Origin: Piscinibacter lacus
Lineage (GTDB): Bacteria > Pseudomonadota > Gammaproteobacteria > Burkholderiales > Burkholderiaceae_C
DNA: 64,000 nt
Reading direction: 5' to 3'
NCBI RefSeq assembly: GCF_016735685.1
Contig: NZ_JAERRA010000002.1
Coordinates: forward strand, 496,001-560,000
The translations under genes were made by a program, and so were the position numbers. Below, piece by piece: positions 1-9,991 of this stretch. Position 1 is the stretch's first letter; each line of letters starts with the position of its first letter. The notes below the pieces were generated by a model. That model saw only the letters and a list, made by a program, of their open reading frames with translations. It searched no databases and was not told the DNA's origin.

Positions 1-1411
<1,411 letters not shown>

Positions 1412-1581
1412 CGGCGGCAAGGGTCGGGTCAGTGTCGGCCATTAAACTCAGGGTGTTCCCCAGGTCGGCGCCACCCTCCAGCGTAGCCGATGGTCGGGTC
1501 GGCCGCGGCTTGCGGCTCTTCCACCCGCGGGAACGCGCCCCCACACCCCGCTCCCTCTGCCCTCGCCTGCGAGTTCCTCCG

Positions 1582-2781
1582 ATGTCGTCCTCCAGCCTGT
1601 TTGCCGCCGTCGAAATGGCGCCCCGCGACCCGATCCTGGGTCTGAACGAGCAGTTCAACGCCGACCCCAACCCGGCCAAGGTCAACCTCGGCGTTGGCGT
1701 CTACACCGACGAGAACGGCAAGCTGCCCCTGCTGAAGTGCGTGGCCGCGGCCGAGAAGGCGCTGCTCGAAGCGCCCAAGGCCAAGGGCTACCTGCCGATC
1801 GACGGCATCGCCGCCTACGACAAGGCCGTGCAGGCCCTGGTCTTCGGCGACGAGGCCGTGGCCAGCGGCCGCATCGCCACCGTGCAGGGCCTGGGCGGCA
1901 CCGGCGGCCTGAAGATCGGCGCCGACTTCCTCAAGCGCCTGAACCCCGGCGCCACCGTGCTGATCAGCGACCCGAGCTGGGAGAACCACCGCGCGCTGTT
2001 CACGAATGCGGGCTTCACCGTCGGCAGCTACCCCTACTACGACGCCGAAGCGCGCGGCATCGCCTTCGACAAGATGCTGGCCGCGCTGAACGCCGCCGCC
2101 GCCGGCACCGTGGTCGTGCTGCATGCCTGCTGCCACAACCCGACCGGCTACGACCTGACGCCCGCCCAGTGGAGCGAAGTCATCGCCACCGTCAAGGCGC
2201 GCGGCCTGGTCGCCTTCCTCGACTCGGCCTACCAGGGCTTCGGCGACGGCATCGCCGAGGACGGCGCGGTCATCCGTGCCTTCCTCGAAGCCGGCCTGAA
2301 CTTCTTCGTCTCGACCAGCTTCAGCAAGAGCTTCAGCCTCTACGGCGAGCGCGTCGGCGCGCTCAGCGCGGTCAGCGCCAGCAAGGAGGAAGCCGCCCGC
2401 GTGCTGAGCCAGCTCAAGATCGTCATCCGCACCAACTACTCCAACCCGCCGACCTTCGGCGCCACCCTGGTCGCCACCGTGCTGACCACGCCGGCGCTGC
2501 GCGCCCAGTGGGAAGAGGAACTGGCCGGCATGCGCGTGCGCATCCAGGCCATGCGCGGCGCGCTGGTGGAGCGGCTGCAAGCCGCCGGCGTGAAGCAGGA
2601 CCTGGCCTTCATCACCCGCCAGAAGGGCATGTTCAGCTACTCGGGCCTGAACGCCGCCCAGATGCAGCGACTGCGCAGCGAGTTCGGCATCTATGGTGTC
2701 GATTCCGGCCGCATCTGCGTGGCCGCGCTCAACGAAAAGAACCTCGACGCCGTCGCCCGCGGCATCGCCGCGGTGCTTTGA
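1582..2781 (+). CDS. tyrB: aromatic amino acid / aspartate aminotransferase (class I, PLP)
   Basis: This PLP enzyme transfers the amino group between aspartate or aromatic amino acids and 2-oxoglutarate in the cytoplasm. The 399-residue length matches the Ia subfamily. The PLP lysine is K249 in SFSKSFSLYGERVG, and the N-terminal LNEQFNADPNPAKVNLGVGVY block is typical of AspC/TyrB. The frame is open upstream to 1432, but ATG 1582 gives the family N-terminus directly. AspC and TyrB specificity cannot be separated by eye. The gene is divergent from uvrB, and phaZ follows after 52 bp. Confidence 0.9.
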   Translation: MSSSSLFAAVEMAPRDPILGLNEQFNADPNPAKVNLGVGVYTDENGKLPLLKCVAAAEKALLEAPKAKGYLPIDGIAAYDKAVQALVFGDEAVASGRIATVQGLGGTGGLKIGADFLKRLNPGATVLISDPSWENHRALFTNAGFTVGSYPYYDAEARGIAFDKMLAALNAAAAGTVVVLHACCHNPTGYDLTPAQWSEVIATVKARGLVAFLDSAYQGFGDGIAEDGAVIRAFLEAGLNFFVSTSFSKSFSLYGERVGALSAVSASKEEAARVLSQLKIVIRTNYSNPPTFGATLVATVLTTPALRAQWEEELAGMRVRIQAMRGALVERLQAAGVKQDLAFITRQKGMFSYSGLNAAQMQRLRSEFGIYGVDSGRICVAALNEKNLDAVARGIAAVL

Positions 2782-2833
2782 CGGACCGCGACGGCCGTCC
2801 CGGCCGTCGTGAACCGGAATCAGGAGATCTCCG

Positions 2834-4084
2834 ATGCTGTATCAGCTCTACGAAACCCAGCGTGCGCTGCTGAGCCCCTTTTCCGAGTTCGCTTCGGCCA
2901 CGGCCAAGCTCTACAGCCATCCCCTCTCGCCCTTCACGCATGCACCGGGGTCACAGCGGCTGTCGGCGGGCTTCGAGCTGATGCACCGGCTAACCAAGGA
3001 ATACGAGAAGCCGAGCTTCGGCATCAACCACCTGCAGGTCGACGGGACCGAGGTGGTCGTGCAGGAACTGGTCACCGAAGAACGCCCCTTCTGTCGCCTG
3101 CTGCGCTTCAAGCGCTACACCGACAACGTCGAACTGCTCAACAAGATGCGCGGCCAGCCCACGGTGCTGGTCGTCGCGCCCCTGTCGGGTCACCACTCCA
3201 CCCTGCTGCGCCAGACGGTGCAGACCCTGCTGCAGGACCACAAGGTCTACATCACCGACTGGATCGACGCCCGCATGGTGCCGACCGCCGTCGGCCCCTT
3301 CCACCTGGCCGACTACGTGCACTACGTGATGGACTTCCTGCGCCTGCTCGGCCCGGACGTCAGCGTGATCTCGGTCTGCCAGCCGACCGTGCCGGTGCTG
3401 GCCGCCGTCTCGCTGCTGGCCAGCCGCGGTGAGGTGGCGCCGCGCGCCATGGTGATGATGGGCGGCCCGATCGACGCCCGGAAGTCGCCCACGGCCGTCA
3501 ACAACCTGGCGATGAACAAGAGCATCGCCTGGTTCGAGAACAATGTGATCTACCGCGTGCCGCCGAACTATCCGGGCGCGGGCCGTCTGGTCTACCCGGG
3601 CTTCCTGCAGCACACCGGCTTCGTCGCGATGAATCCGGACCGGCATCTCAGCTCGCACTACGACTACTTCCTCGACCTGATCCGCGGCAACGACGACTCG
3701 GCCGAGGCCCACCGGCAGTTCTACGACGAGTACAACGCCGTGCTCGACATGCCGGCCGAGTACTACCTGGACACCATCCAGACCGTCTTCCAGGACTTCG
3801 CCCTGGTCCACGGCACCTGGACGATCGACGGCGCGGCCGTGCGCCCGCAGGACATCCGCCAGACTGCGCTGATGACGGTCGAGGGCGAGCTTGACGACAT
3901 CTCCGGCGCCGGTCAGACCCGGGCCGCGCTTGAGCTTTGCAGCGGCATCCCGGCCGAGCGCAAGACCCACTACGACGTGGCCGGCGCGGGCCACTACGGC
4001 ATCTTCTCGGGCCGCCGCTGGCGCGAGCTGGCCTACCCGGCGATCCGCGACTTCATCGGCCGGCACAGCGCCAAGGCCGAGTAA
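2834..4084 (+). CDS. phaZ: intracellular polyhydroxybutyrate depolymerase (PhaZ1 type)
   Basis: It mobilises stored poly-3-hydroxybutyrate granules. At 416 residues it is close to Ralstonia PhaZ1 (about 419). Instead of a serine lipase box it has the cysteine nucleophile of this family: C182 in [14 protein letters not shown] late histidine in [10 protein letters not shown] fits the known Cys-Asp-His triad. There is no signal peptide, consistent with the intracellular type. An RBS-like AGGAG stands just before ATG 2834. No phaC, phaP or phaR is nearby, so it is separated from the synthesis genes. It ends 5 bp before rsxB and may be co-transcribed with it. Confidence 0.93.
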   Translation: MLYQLYETQRALLSPFSEFASATAKLYSHPLSPFTHAPGSQRLSAGFELMHRLTKEYEKPSFGINHLQVDGTEVVVQELVTEERPFCRLLRFKRYTDNVELLNKMRGQPTVLVVAPLSGHHSTLLRQTVQTLLQDHKVYITDWIDARMVPTAVGPFHLADYVHYVMDFLRLLGPDVSVISVCQPTVPVLAAVSLLASRGEVAPRAMVMMGGPIDARKSPTAVNNLAMNKSIAWFENNVIYRVPPNYPGAGRLVYPGFLQHTGFVAMNPDRHLSSHYDYFLDLIRGNDDSAEAHRQFYDEYNAVLDMPAEYYLDTIQTVFQDFALVHGTWTIDGAAVRPQDIRQTALMTVEGELDDISGAGQTRAALELCSGIPAERKTHYDVAGAGHYGIFSGRRWRELAYPAIRDFIGRHSAKAE

Positions 4085-4089
4085 GCAGC

Positions 4090-4794
4090 ATGGCGGGCGC
4101 GGCGCAGGGCCCGGCCCCGGGCGCGGCGGATGCTGCGCGCGCGGCCGCCGTCGACCGGCTCGACGCGGCCCTGCCGCAGACGCAGTGCACGCGTTGCGGC
4201 TACCCGGACTGCCGCAGCTATGCCGAGGCCATCGTCCACGAAGGCGCGGCGATCAACCGCTGCCCGCCGGGCGGCGCCGAAGGCGTGCAGCGCCTGGCGG
4301 CGCTCAGCGGGCGGGTGCCGCTGCCGCTGGATCCGGACTGCGGCAGCGAAGGGCCGCTGCGCCTGGCCCGCATCGACGAGGCCTGGTGCATCGGCTGCAC
4401 CCTGTGCATCGCCGCCTGCCCGGTGGACTGCATCGTCGGCGCGTCCAAGCAGATGCACACCGTGATCGCTGCCGACTGCACTGGCTGCGCGCTTTGCCTG
4501 CCGGCCTGCCCGGTGGACTGCATCACCCTCGACCCGCCGGCCGAGCCAGCCGCCATCGGCTGGGCCGCCTGGTCGCCGGCCCGCGCCGAGGCGGCCCGCA
4601 AGGCTTATGCCGACACCCGCCAGCGCCGGGCGCGGCGCGAGGCCGCCCATGCCGACCGCCAGGCCGCCCGCGCGCAGGACAAGCTCGCCACGCTCGACGC
4701 CGACCCGCGCCTGGCCGCCCCCGGCGCGGCCGACCGCAAACGCGCCGCCATCGAGGCGGCCCTGGCCCGCGTGCGCGCCAAGGCCGCCGGCTGA
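4090..4794 (+). CDS. rsxB: RnfB/RsxB-like Fe-S electron transfer protein (soluble, solitary)
   Basis: This is a ferredoxin-type protein related to subunit B of the Rnf/Rsx complex. It starts with the RnfB four-cysteine domain (CTRCGYPDC, with a later C before PPGG). Two 4Fe-4S motifs follow, [15 protein letters not shown] and [15 protein letters not shown], then a charged Ala/Arg-rich C-terminal tail of about 80 residues. The E. coli protein has an N-terminal membrane helix; here the first 30 residues are Ala-rich and not clearly membrane-spanning, so it is probably soluble. The other rsx/rnf genes are absent, but nth follows at 16 bp, as at the end of the E. coli rsx operon. ATG 4090 was chosen because it lies just after the phaZ stop. 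Confidence 0.87.
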   Translation: MAGAAQGPAPGAADAARAAAVDRLDAALPQTQCTRCGYPDCRSYAEAIVHEGAAINRCPPGGAEGVQRLAALSGRVPLPLDPDCGSEGPLRLARIDEAWCIGCTLCIAACPVDCIVGASKQMHTVIAADCTGCALCLPACPVDCITLDPPAEPAAIGWAAWSPARAEAARKAYADTRQRRARREAAHADRQAARAQDKLATLDADPRLAAPGAADRKRAAIEAALARVRAKAAG

Positions 4795-4809
4795 ACCCGG
4801 AGCCCCGCG

Positions 4810-5448
4810 ATGAAGCGCGACGCGATCGAGACCTTCTTCGCCACCCTGGCTGCGGCCAATCCGCATCCGGCCACCGAACTGGCCTACAGCAGCGTCTTCG
4901 AGCTGCTGGCGGCCGTGCTGCTCTCGGCCCAGGCGACCGATGTCGGCGTCAACAAGGCCACCCGGCGGCTGTTCGCGCTGGCGCCCACGCCGCAGAAGAT
5001 GCTGGCCCTGGGGGTCGAAGGCGTGGCCGAGCAGATCAAGACCATCGGTCTCTACCGCAACAAGGCCAAGCACCTGGTGGAGACCTGCCGCATCCTGGTC
5101 GAGCAGCATGGCGGCGAGGTGCCGGGCAGCCGCGAGGCCCTGGAGGCCCTGCCCGGGGTGGGCCGCAAGACGGCCAATGTCGTGCTCAATGTGGCCTTCG
5201 GCCAGCCGACGATGGCGGTCGACACCCATATCTTCCGCGTCGGCAACCGCACCGGCCTGGCGCCGGGCAAGACGCCGCTGGCCGTCGAGCTGAAGCTGCT
5301 CAAGCGCATCCCGCCGGCCTATTTGGTGCACGCGCACCACTGGCTGATCCTGCACGGCCGCTATGTCTGCCAGGCCCGCGCGCCGCGCTGCGGCGCCTGT
5401 GCGGTTCGCACGGTCTGCGGCTTCCGCGAGAAGACCGACCGGGCCTGA
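4810..5448 (+). CDS. nth: endonuclease III (DNA glycosylase/AP lyase)
   Basis: It removes oxidised pyrimidines and cleaves at abasic sites in base excision repair. The helix-hairpin-helix reads LPGVGRKTANVV, with catalytic K120 and D138 at exactly the E. coli positions. The C-terminal 4Fe-4S loop is C-X6-C-X2-C-X5-C (CQARAPRCGACAVRTVC). Length 212 matches the family (211 in E. coli). It lies 16 bp downstream of rsxB and probably shares its transcript. Confidence 0.97.
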   Translation: MKRDAIETFFATLAAANPHPATELAYSSVFELLAAVLLSAQATDVGVNKATRRLFALAPTPQKMLALGVEGVAEQIKTIGLYRNKAKHLVETCRILVEQHGGEVPGSREALEALPGVGRKTANVVLNVAFGQPTMAVDTHIFRVGNRTGLAPGKTPLAVELKLLKRIPPAYLVHAHHWLILHGRYVCQARAPRCGACAVRTVCGFREKTDRA

Positions 5449-5477
5449 AACGGGCCGGCTGCGGGCGGGCCGCCGCC

Positions 5478-5483
5478 TAGAAT
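5478..5483 (+). promoter_or_regulatory. putative -10 box (TAGAAT) for the zapA operon
   Basis: The sequence CCTAGAATCCGC at 5476-5487 recurs upstream of panB and, on the other strand, of dcd. It sits 27 bp before the ATG at 5510. No good -35 hexamer is visible. Confidence 0.45.
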
Positions 5484-5509
5484 CCGCGGCCATCGGAAGC
5501 GGGGAGAGC

Positions 5510-5740
5510 ATGTCGAGCATCGAGGACCTGAGCGCACGCGTGGAGCGGCTTCTCCTGCGCCACGAGGAACTGCAGCGGGCCCACGGGCTCTTGGAGCAGC
5601 AACTGCTGGCCGTCTCGGCCGAGCGCGATTCGCTGCGCGGCCGCCTGGCGGCCGCCCGCCAGCGCATCGACGCCCTGCTCGACCGGCTCCAGGCCGATGC
5701 GCCCGCCGCCGCCGCGCCGCCGACCGGGGAGATGCCGTGA
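5510..5740 (+). CDS. small coiled-coil protein preceding zapA (TIGR02449-like)
   Basis: This is a 76-residue protein that is heptad-like almost throughout (SIEDLSARVERLLLRHEELQ and on), with an Ala/Pro tail. Short coiled-coil proteins of this kind commonly sit directly before zapA in proteobacteria. Their function is not established, though the position suggests a link to division. The ATG at 5510 follows a strong GGGGAGAG RBS. The stop overlaps the zapA start (GTGA). Confidence 0.75.
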   Translation: MSSIEDLSARVERLLLRHEELQRAHGLLEQQLLAVSAERDSLRGRLAAARQRIDALLDRLQADAPAAAAPPTGEMP

Positions 5741-6075
5741 AGCAGATCGAAGCCACCATCCTCGGCCAGAGCTACCGCCTGGTCTGCACCGACGAGGGCG
5801 AGGCGGTCCTGCATGCCGCCGTGCGCGCGGTCGACCGCGAGATGAGCCTGATCCACGATGCCGGCCGCATCAGGGCGCGCGAGAAGATCGCCGTGCTCGC
5901 GGCGCTCAACCTCGCCTCGCAGAAGGTCGAGCGCGAGCAGCAGGCCGCCGAGGCCCAGGCCCGCCCTGCCCCGCAGGCCGAGGCCGGCGCCGCGGATGCG
6001 GCCGTCGAGGCCCGCATCCGCGGCCTGATCGATCGCATCGACAGCGTGCTGGGCGAGGACGGCCGCCTGCTCTGA
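5737..6075 (+). CDS. zapA: cell division protein ZapA
   Basis: This small FtsZ-associated protein promotes Z-ring bundling at mid-cell. The N-terminus MKQIEATILGQSYRLVC and the block EKIAVLAALNLA fit the ZapA fold of a beta head and coiled-coil tail. An Ala/Gln-rich insertion separates the coil from the C-terminal helix. At 112 residues it is near family size. It starts with GTG inside the upstream stop (GTGA at 5737), with GGGGA upstream as RBS, so it is translationally coupled. 6S RNA follows, the usual order in proteobacteria. Confidence 0.93.
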   Translation: MKQIEATILGQSYRLVCTDEGEAVLHAAVRAVDREMSLIHDAGRIRAREKIAVLAALNLASQKVEREQQAAEAQARPAPQAEAGAADAAVEARIRGLIDRIDSVLGEDGRLL

Positions 6076-6149
6076 GCCGCGCCGCCCGATCGCCCCCGGA
6101 TCGCCTGGGGGCGTCGCCCGGACGCCGCATGGGCGGGCGAGGCCCGGCC

Positions 6150-6155
6150 TACACT
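6150..6155 (+). promoter_or_regulatory. putative -10 box (TACACT) of the 6S RNA gene
   Basis: TACACT at 6150-6155 lies about 8 bp before the 5' strand of the 6S closing stem. The -35 region is not consensus. Confidence 0.55.
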
Positions 6156-6159
6156 GCCC

Positions 6160-6340
6160 CTCGTTCGCTGCGTTCGCGGGGACTTTTATGTCCTTGAACC
6201 GATGCTCTTGCCGAGCCTGGGCTTGGAACATGCGAGGCGGGCGTGATCGTCTCGCGTCAGATGAACCCGAAGCCTCGCTGACCTCGCCCACCTGAATCCC
6301 CTGGGTTCAGGCCTGCGGTCCCCGGCTCGCAGCGGACACC
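6160..6340 (+). ncRNA. ssrS: 6S RNA
   Basis: 6S RNA binds sigma-70 RNA polymerase and mimics an open promoter. It occupies the whole gap between zapA and the next gene, the conserved location. The two ends pair as a closing stem: 6163-6183 (GTTCGCTGCG then GGGGAC) with 6318-6337 (GTCCCC then CGCAGCGGAC). The 3' part contains TTCAGGCCTGCGG, close to the E. coli TTCAAGGGTTACAGCCTGCGG region. The central part is less conserved. Length of about 180 nt fits. The ends are estimates, accurate to a few bases. Confidence 0.8.
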
Positions 6341-6370
6341 TTCTTCCCCCCTCCGGGCCCCACCCGGCGC

Positions 6371-7222
6371 ATGGCGCCTCTGGCCGACGCCGCGATGCCC
6401 GACCTGCCCGTCCTCCTCCTCCTGCTGGTCCTCGGCAGCGTCAGCGGCTTTCTGGCCGGTCTGCTGGGGATCGGTGGCGGCATGATCCTGGTGCCCTTCC
6501 TCAGCCAGGTGCTGGCGCATGCGGGCACGGCCCCGGATCTGCAGCTGAAGATGGCGGTGGCCACGGCCCTGGCGACGATCTGCCTGACCTCGATGTCGGC
6601 CGTCCGGGCCCAGCAGGCGCGGGGCGCCATCGAATGGACGGTCGTGCGGCGCCTGCTGCCCGGCGTGATGCTGGGCACCGCCCTGGGCGCGCTGCTGGCC
6701 CGCCATCTGCCGGCCCTGGGCCTGACCCTGATGTTCGGCCTCTTCGTCGGCCATGCGGCGCTGAAGATGCTCTTCGTCGCCGGGCCGGCGCCGCAGGTCG
6801 GCCCGGGTCGTCCGGGCCTGCCGGGCGGGCTGGGCCTGCTGGGTGCGGGCGGGCTGATCGGCCTGCTGTCGGCCCTGGTCGGGGCGGGCGGGGCCTTCCT
6901 CTCGGTGCCCATGATGGGCCGCTGGCAGGTGCCGATGCACCGCGCCGTGGCCACCTCCAGCGCCCTGGGCCTGCCGCTGGCGCTGGCGGCGACGCTGGCC
7001 TACATCGTGGTCGGCCAGGGCCTGCCGGGCCGGCCGGAGGGCAGCCTGGGCCTGGTGCACCTGCCGTCCTGGCTGCTGCTGGCCAGCACCAGCGTGCTGG
7101 CGGCGCCGCTGGGCACGCGGATCTCGCATGCCACCCAGAGCCGGCGGCTGCGCCGGCTCTTCGGCCTGATGCTGCTCGGGGTGGCGGTGGAGATGCTGCG
7201 CCGCGCCTGGCATTTGCACTGA
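6371..7222 (+). CDS. TauE/SafE family membrane exporter (DUF81)
   Basis: This integral membrane protein belongs to the sulfite/organosulfur anion exporter family; its substrate is unknown here. About eight hydrophobic segments are visible. The N-terminal GLLGIGGGMILVPFL signature is followed by the repeated half, with GAGGAFLSVPMM around residue 175. Length 283 is typical. ATG 6371 is used; an in-frame ATG at 6395 (MPDLPVLL) would put the first membrane helix closer to the start. It converges on the PAS/GGDEF gene. Confidence 0.85.
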   Translation: MAPLADAAMPDLPVLLLLLVLGSVSGFLAGLLGIGGGMILVPFLSQVLAHAGTAPDLQLKMAVATALATICLTSMSAVRAQQARGAIEWTVVRRLLPGVMLGTALGALLARHLPALGLTLMFGLFVGHAALKMLFVAGPAPQVGPGRPGLPGGLGLLGAGGLIGLLSALVGAGGAFLSVPMMGRWQVPMHRAVATSSALGLPLALAATLAYIVVGQGLPGRPEGSLGLVHLPSWLLLASTSVLAAPLGTRISHATQSRRLRRLFGLMLLGVAVEMLRRAWHLH

Positions 7223-7292
7223 GTCGCCGTGAGCGAAGCGGCCCGGCCCGCCCATGCCGCTGCGAGGCGGCCCGGGCAGCGCCCGGCGCGCT

Positions 7293-8273
7293 TCAGCCAG
7301 CGAAGGGGATGCTGGCCAGCACGACCTGGTTGCCGCCCTGGGCCTGGGCGGCTTGCAGCGCCGTCCGGGCTGCATCGAGCAGCGCCTGGGTGGACGTTGC
7401 GCTGATCGGGAAAACGGCAATCCCGATCGACACGCTGAAATGCAGGGCCTGATCGCCCGCCACCACGATCTGGCTGGCGCAGGCGCGGCGCAGGCCCTCC
7501 ATGCGCTTGTGCGCCGCGGCCAGGCCGCAGCCCGACATCAGCAGGGCATGGCGCTCGCCGTCGAGCCGGCAGGGCGTGTCCATCGCCCGGGTGCTGTCGC
7601 GCAGCAGGCGGCCCAGGGCCTCGACCAGGCCGCGGCGCTCGGCGGCGGGCGGACCCTCGGGCGGCAGGGCATCGGGCTCGATCAGGACGAGGGCGAATTC
7701 GCGGTGCTCGCGCTGGGACAGGTCGGCCTCGCGGCGCAGATTGGCGTCGAACTGGGCGGGCGGATGCAGGCCGGGCACCGGCTCCTCGGCCAGGGCGCGG
7801 GGCTGGACGGCGCGGCTGAGCTGCTCGTGGGCCTGCTGCAGGGCCTCGAACTGGGCCAGGGTCTGGCGCAGGGCCTGCTCGGCCCGCTGCTGCCCGCGGG
7901 CATCCAGCCACAGGCCGACCAGGGCGGTGCCATCGGCCGCCGGCGGGTCGAGCCGCAGCCGGGCACTGAGGTAAGTCGCCGGCGCACCCGGCGGCCCCAG
8001 GTCGATCAGGAGGGGATGGGTGGGCATGCCGGGCGCGGCGCCTTGCTCGGCCCGGGCCAGGCGTTCGGCCCGGTCGGCGGGCAGCAGGGCGGCATCGTCG
8101 CGGCCCCAGGCCGCCGCGGCATCGTCCAGGCCCAGGGCGCGGGCGCCCGCGGCATTCAGGCTCAGGTAGCGGCCCTGCGCATCCTTGCGCAGCAGCACGG
8201 CGCCCAGCGCATCGGCCAGGGTTTCGAGCAGGGGCCAGGCCAGGCCGGGCGAAGGGGGATCAGCTTGCCGCAT
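7293..8273 (-). CDS. PAS protein with degenerate GGDEF domain
   Basis: This 326-residue cytoplasmic protein has a PAS-like sensor (about 15-125), a short coiled linker (about 128-157) and a GGDEF-fold domain (about 175-326). The diguanylate cyclase signature RxGGDEF is replaced by RLDGERH (DGERH at 238-242), so two metal- or substrate-binding positions are lost and cyclase activity is unlikely. The fold is still supported by FALVLIE near the start and by the SVSIGIAVFP strand. It may act as a c-di-GMP or GTP sensor or scaffold. No receiver domain or membrane helix is seen. It stands alone between tauE and a divergent flavoprotein gene. Confidence 0.75.
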   Translation of the reverse strand: MRQADPPSPGLAWPLLETLADALGAVLLRKDAQGRYLSLNAAGARALGLDDAAAAWGRDDAALLPADRAERLARAEQGAAPGMPTHPLLIDLGPPGAPATYLSARLRLDPPAADGTALVGLWLDARGQQRAEQALRQTLAQFEALQQAHEQLSRAVQPRALAEEPVPGLHPPAQFDANLRREADLSQREHREFALVLIEPDALPPEGPPAAERRGLVEALGRLLRDSTRAMDTPCRLDGERHALLMSGCGLAAAHKRMEGLRRACASQIVVAGDQALHFSVSIGIAVFPISATSTQALLDAARTALQAAQAQGGNQVVLASIPFAG

Positions 8274-8323
8274 CGGCCGATGCTAGGCCGCCGGGGAGAA
8301 GCCAGCGTGTCGATAATGGCTTG

Positions 8324-9535
8324 ATGGACCGTGCTGATGTCGTCATCGTGGGCGCCGGCGCGGCCGGCCTGTTCTGTGCAGGCGTGGCGGGGCAGCGCGG
8401 GCTTTCGGTGCTGCTGATCGACCATGCGGAGAAGGTGGCCGAGAAGATCCGCATCTCCGGCGGCGGGCGCTGCAACTTCACCAACCGCGATGCCGGCCCG
8501 GCGCACTTCCTGTCCGAGAACCCGGCCTTCTGCCGCTCGGCCCTGGCGCGCTACACGCCGGCCCAGTTCATCGCCCTGGTGCAGCGCCACCGCATTGCCT
8601 GGCATGAGAAGCACAAGGGCCAGCTCTTCTGCGACGACAGCAGCGAGTCCATCATCCAGATGCTGCTGCGCGAGTGCGAGGCCGGCGGCGTGCGGCGCTG
8701 GCAGCCCTGCCGCGTCGAGGCGGTGCGGCAGACGGCGGCGGGCGGCTTCGAGCTCGACACCTCGCGCGGCCTGGTGCAGGCGCGGCAGTTGGTGGTTGCC
8801 AGCGGCGGCCTGTCCATCCCGAAGATCGGCGCCAGCGACTGGGGCCACCGCATCGCGCGGCAGTTCGGCCACCGCATCGTCGAGCCGCGGCCCGGCCTGG
8901 TGCCGCTGACCTTTGCCGCAGCCGACTGGGCGCCCTTCGCCGACCTGGCCGGCCTGGCCCTGCCGGTGCGGGTGGCCACCGGCAGCAAGCCGGCGCGCGG
9001 CGAGTTCCTGGAGGACCTGCTGTTCACCCACCGCGGCCTCAGCGGGCCGGCGGTGCTGCAGATCTCCAGCCACTGGCGGCCCGGCCAGATGCTGGAGCTG
9101 GACCTGCTGCCCGGCATCGACCTGGCCGCCGCGCTGCGCGAGGCCAAGCAGCGCTCGCGCAAGCAGCTCGGCAACGAACTGCTGACCTGGCTGCCGGCGC
9201 GGCTGGCCGAGAAGGTCTGCGCGCCGCTGGGCGAGCTGGCCCGGCGCACCCTGCCCGAGCAGCGCGACGCCACGCTGAGCGGCCTGGCCGACCGCTTGCA
9301 GCGCTGGCAACTGCTGCCCAGCGGCACCGAGGGCTACCGCAAGGCCGAGGTGACGATGGGCGGGGTCGACACCCGCGAGCTGAGCTCGCAGACGATGGAG
9401 AGCCGCCGCGTGCCCGGCCTGCACTTCATCGGCGAGGTGGCCGATGTCACCGGCTGGCTGGGCGGCTACAACTTCCAGTGGGCCTGGGCTAGCGCCCAGG
9501 CCTGCGCGATGGGCCTGCGGGCCGACGGGGGCTGA
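8324..9535 (+). CDS. FAD-dependent oxidoreductase of the YhiN/HI0933 family
   Basis: This 403-residue flavoprotein has a Rossmann GAGAAGLFCA at the N-terminus, the family block RISGGGRCNFTN, and a C-terminal GEVADVTGWLGGYNFQWA that closes the FAD site. The physiological reaction of the family is not known. ATG 8324 is preferred over the in-frame TTG at 8321. The gene is divergent from the PAS/GGDEF gene (50-bp gap). Confidence 0.92.
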   Translation: MDRADVVIVGAGAAGLFCAGVAGQRGLSVLLIDHAEKVAEKIRISGGGRCNFTNRDAGPAHFLSENPAFCRSALARYTPAQFIALVQRHRIAWHEKHKGQLFCDDSSESIIQMLLRECEAGGVRRWQPCRVEAVRQTAAGGFELDTSRGLVQARQLVVASGGLSIPKIGASDWGHRIARQFGHRIVEPRPGLVPLTFAAADWAPFADLAGLALPVRVATGSKPARGEFLEDLLFTHRGLSGPAVLQISSHWRPGQMLELDLLPGIDLAAALREAKQRSRKQLGNELLTWLPARLAEKVCAPLGELARRTLPEQRDATLSGLADRLQRWQLLPSGTEGYRKAEVTMGGVDTRELSSQTMESRRVPGLHFIGEVADVTGWLGGYNFQWAWASAQACAMGLRADGG

Positions 9536-9579
9536 GCGGCAGCCCGGCCGCGGGTGCTGGCGCAGCCGGCGGACTCGCC

Positions 9580-9585
9580 TATACT
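9580..9585 (+). promoter_or_regulatory. putative -10 box (TATACT) of rpsU
   Basis: GCCTATACTCGCGC lies 100 bp before the rpsU ATG. The GC-rich discriminator resembles the rplM box (GGCTACACTCGC) in this window and would fit stringent control. The -35 region is poor. Confidence 0.55.
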
Positions 9586-9685
9586 CGCGCTCTTTGCCGG
9601 CAACAGCGTCTCGATCGACGTCCCGGGCTTGTCCGGAAACTGCCCGTTCGTCGACACCGGTCGCACCCACTGGATCCACCCGTTC

Positions 9686-9898
9686 ATGACCACCATCCGC
9701 CTCAAGGAAAACGAGCCTTTCGATGTCGCCCTGCGCCGTTTCAAGCGCACCATCGAGAAGCTCGGCCTGCTGACCGACCTGCGCGCACGCGAGTTCTACG
9801 AGAAGCCGACCGCCGAGCGCAAGCGCAAGAAGGCCGCCGCCGTGAAGCGCCACTACAAGCGGGTCCGCAGCCAGCAGCTGCCCAAGCGCCTGTACTGA
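9686..9898 (+). CDS. rpsU: 30S ribosomal protein S21
   Basis: This is the small basic ribosomal protein used in translation initiation. The 70 residues [20 protein letters not shown] to KRLY match bS21 over the full length. The frame is open further upstream, but ATG 9686 gives the family start. An untranslated leader of about 95 nt follows the predicted promoter. A hairpin separates it from the yqeY gene, matching the common order rpsU-yqeY. Confidence 0.98.
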   Translation: MTTIRLKENEPFDVALRRFKRTIEKLGLLTDLRAREFYEKPTAERKRKKAAAVKRHYKRVRSQQLPKRLY

Positions 9899-9940
9899 TC
9901 GTCGCCCCGGCGTGGGTGGCCTGAACCGGCTGCCGCACCC

Positions 9941-9977
9941 AAGCCCGCCACGGGACGCCGTTGCGGGCTTCGTCGTT
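9941..9977 (+). terminator. hairpin after rpsU (partial terminator or attenuator)
   Basis: AAGCCCGC at 9941-9948 pairs with GCGGGCTT at 9963-9970, followed by CGTCGTTT. The U-tract is interrupted, so read-through into yqeY is likely. Confidence 0.5.
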
Positions 9978-9991
9978 TCTGGAGACCCGAC

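Noticed and set aside
1412-1581. LexA/SOS box before uvrB
   Set aside because: No CTGT-N8-ACAG-like palindrome was found on either strand; none is evident before dinB either.
4033-6291. 752-codon minus-strand frame across rsxB, nth, zapA and the 6S gene
   Set aside because: It is opposite to four well-supported genes and 6S RNA; its composition is antisense-like with no family resemblance.
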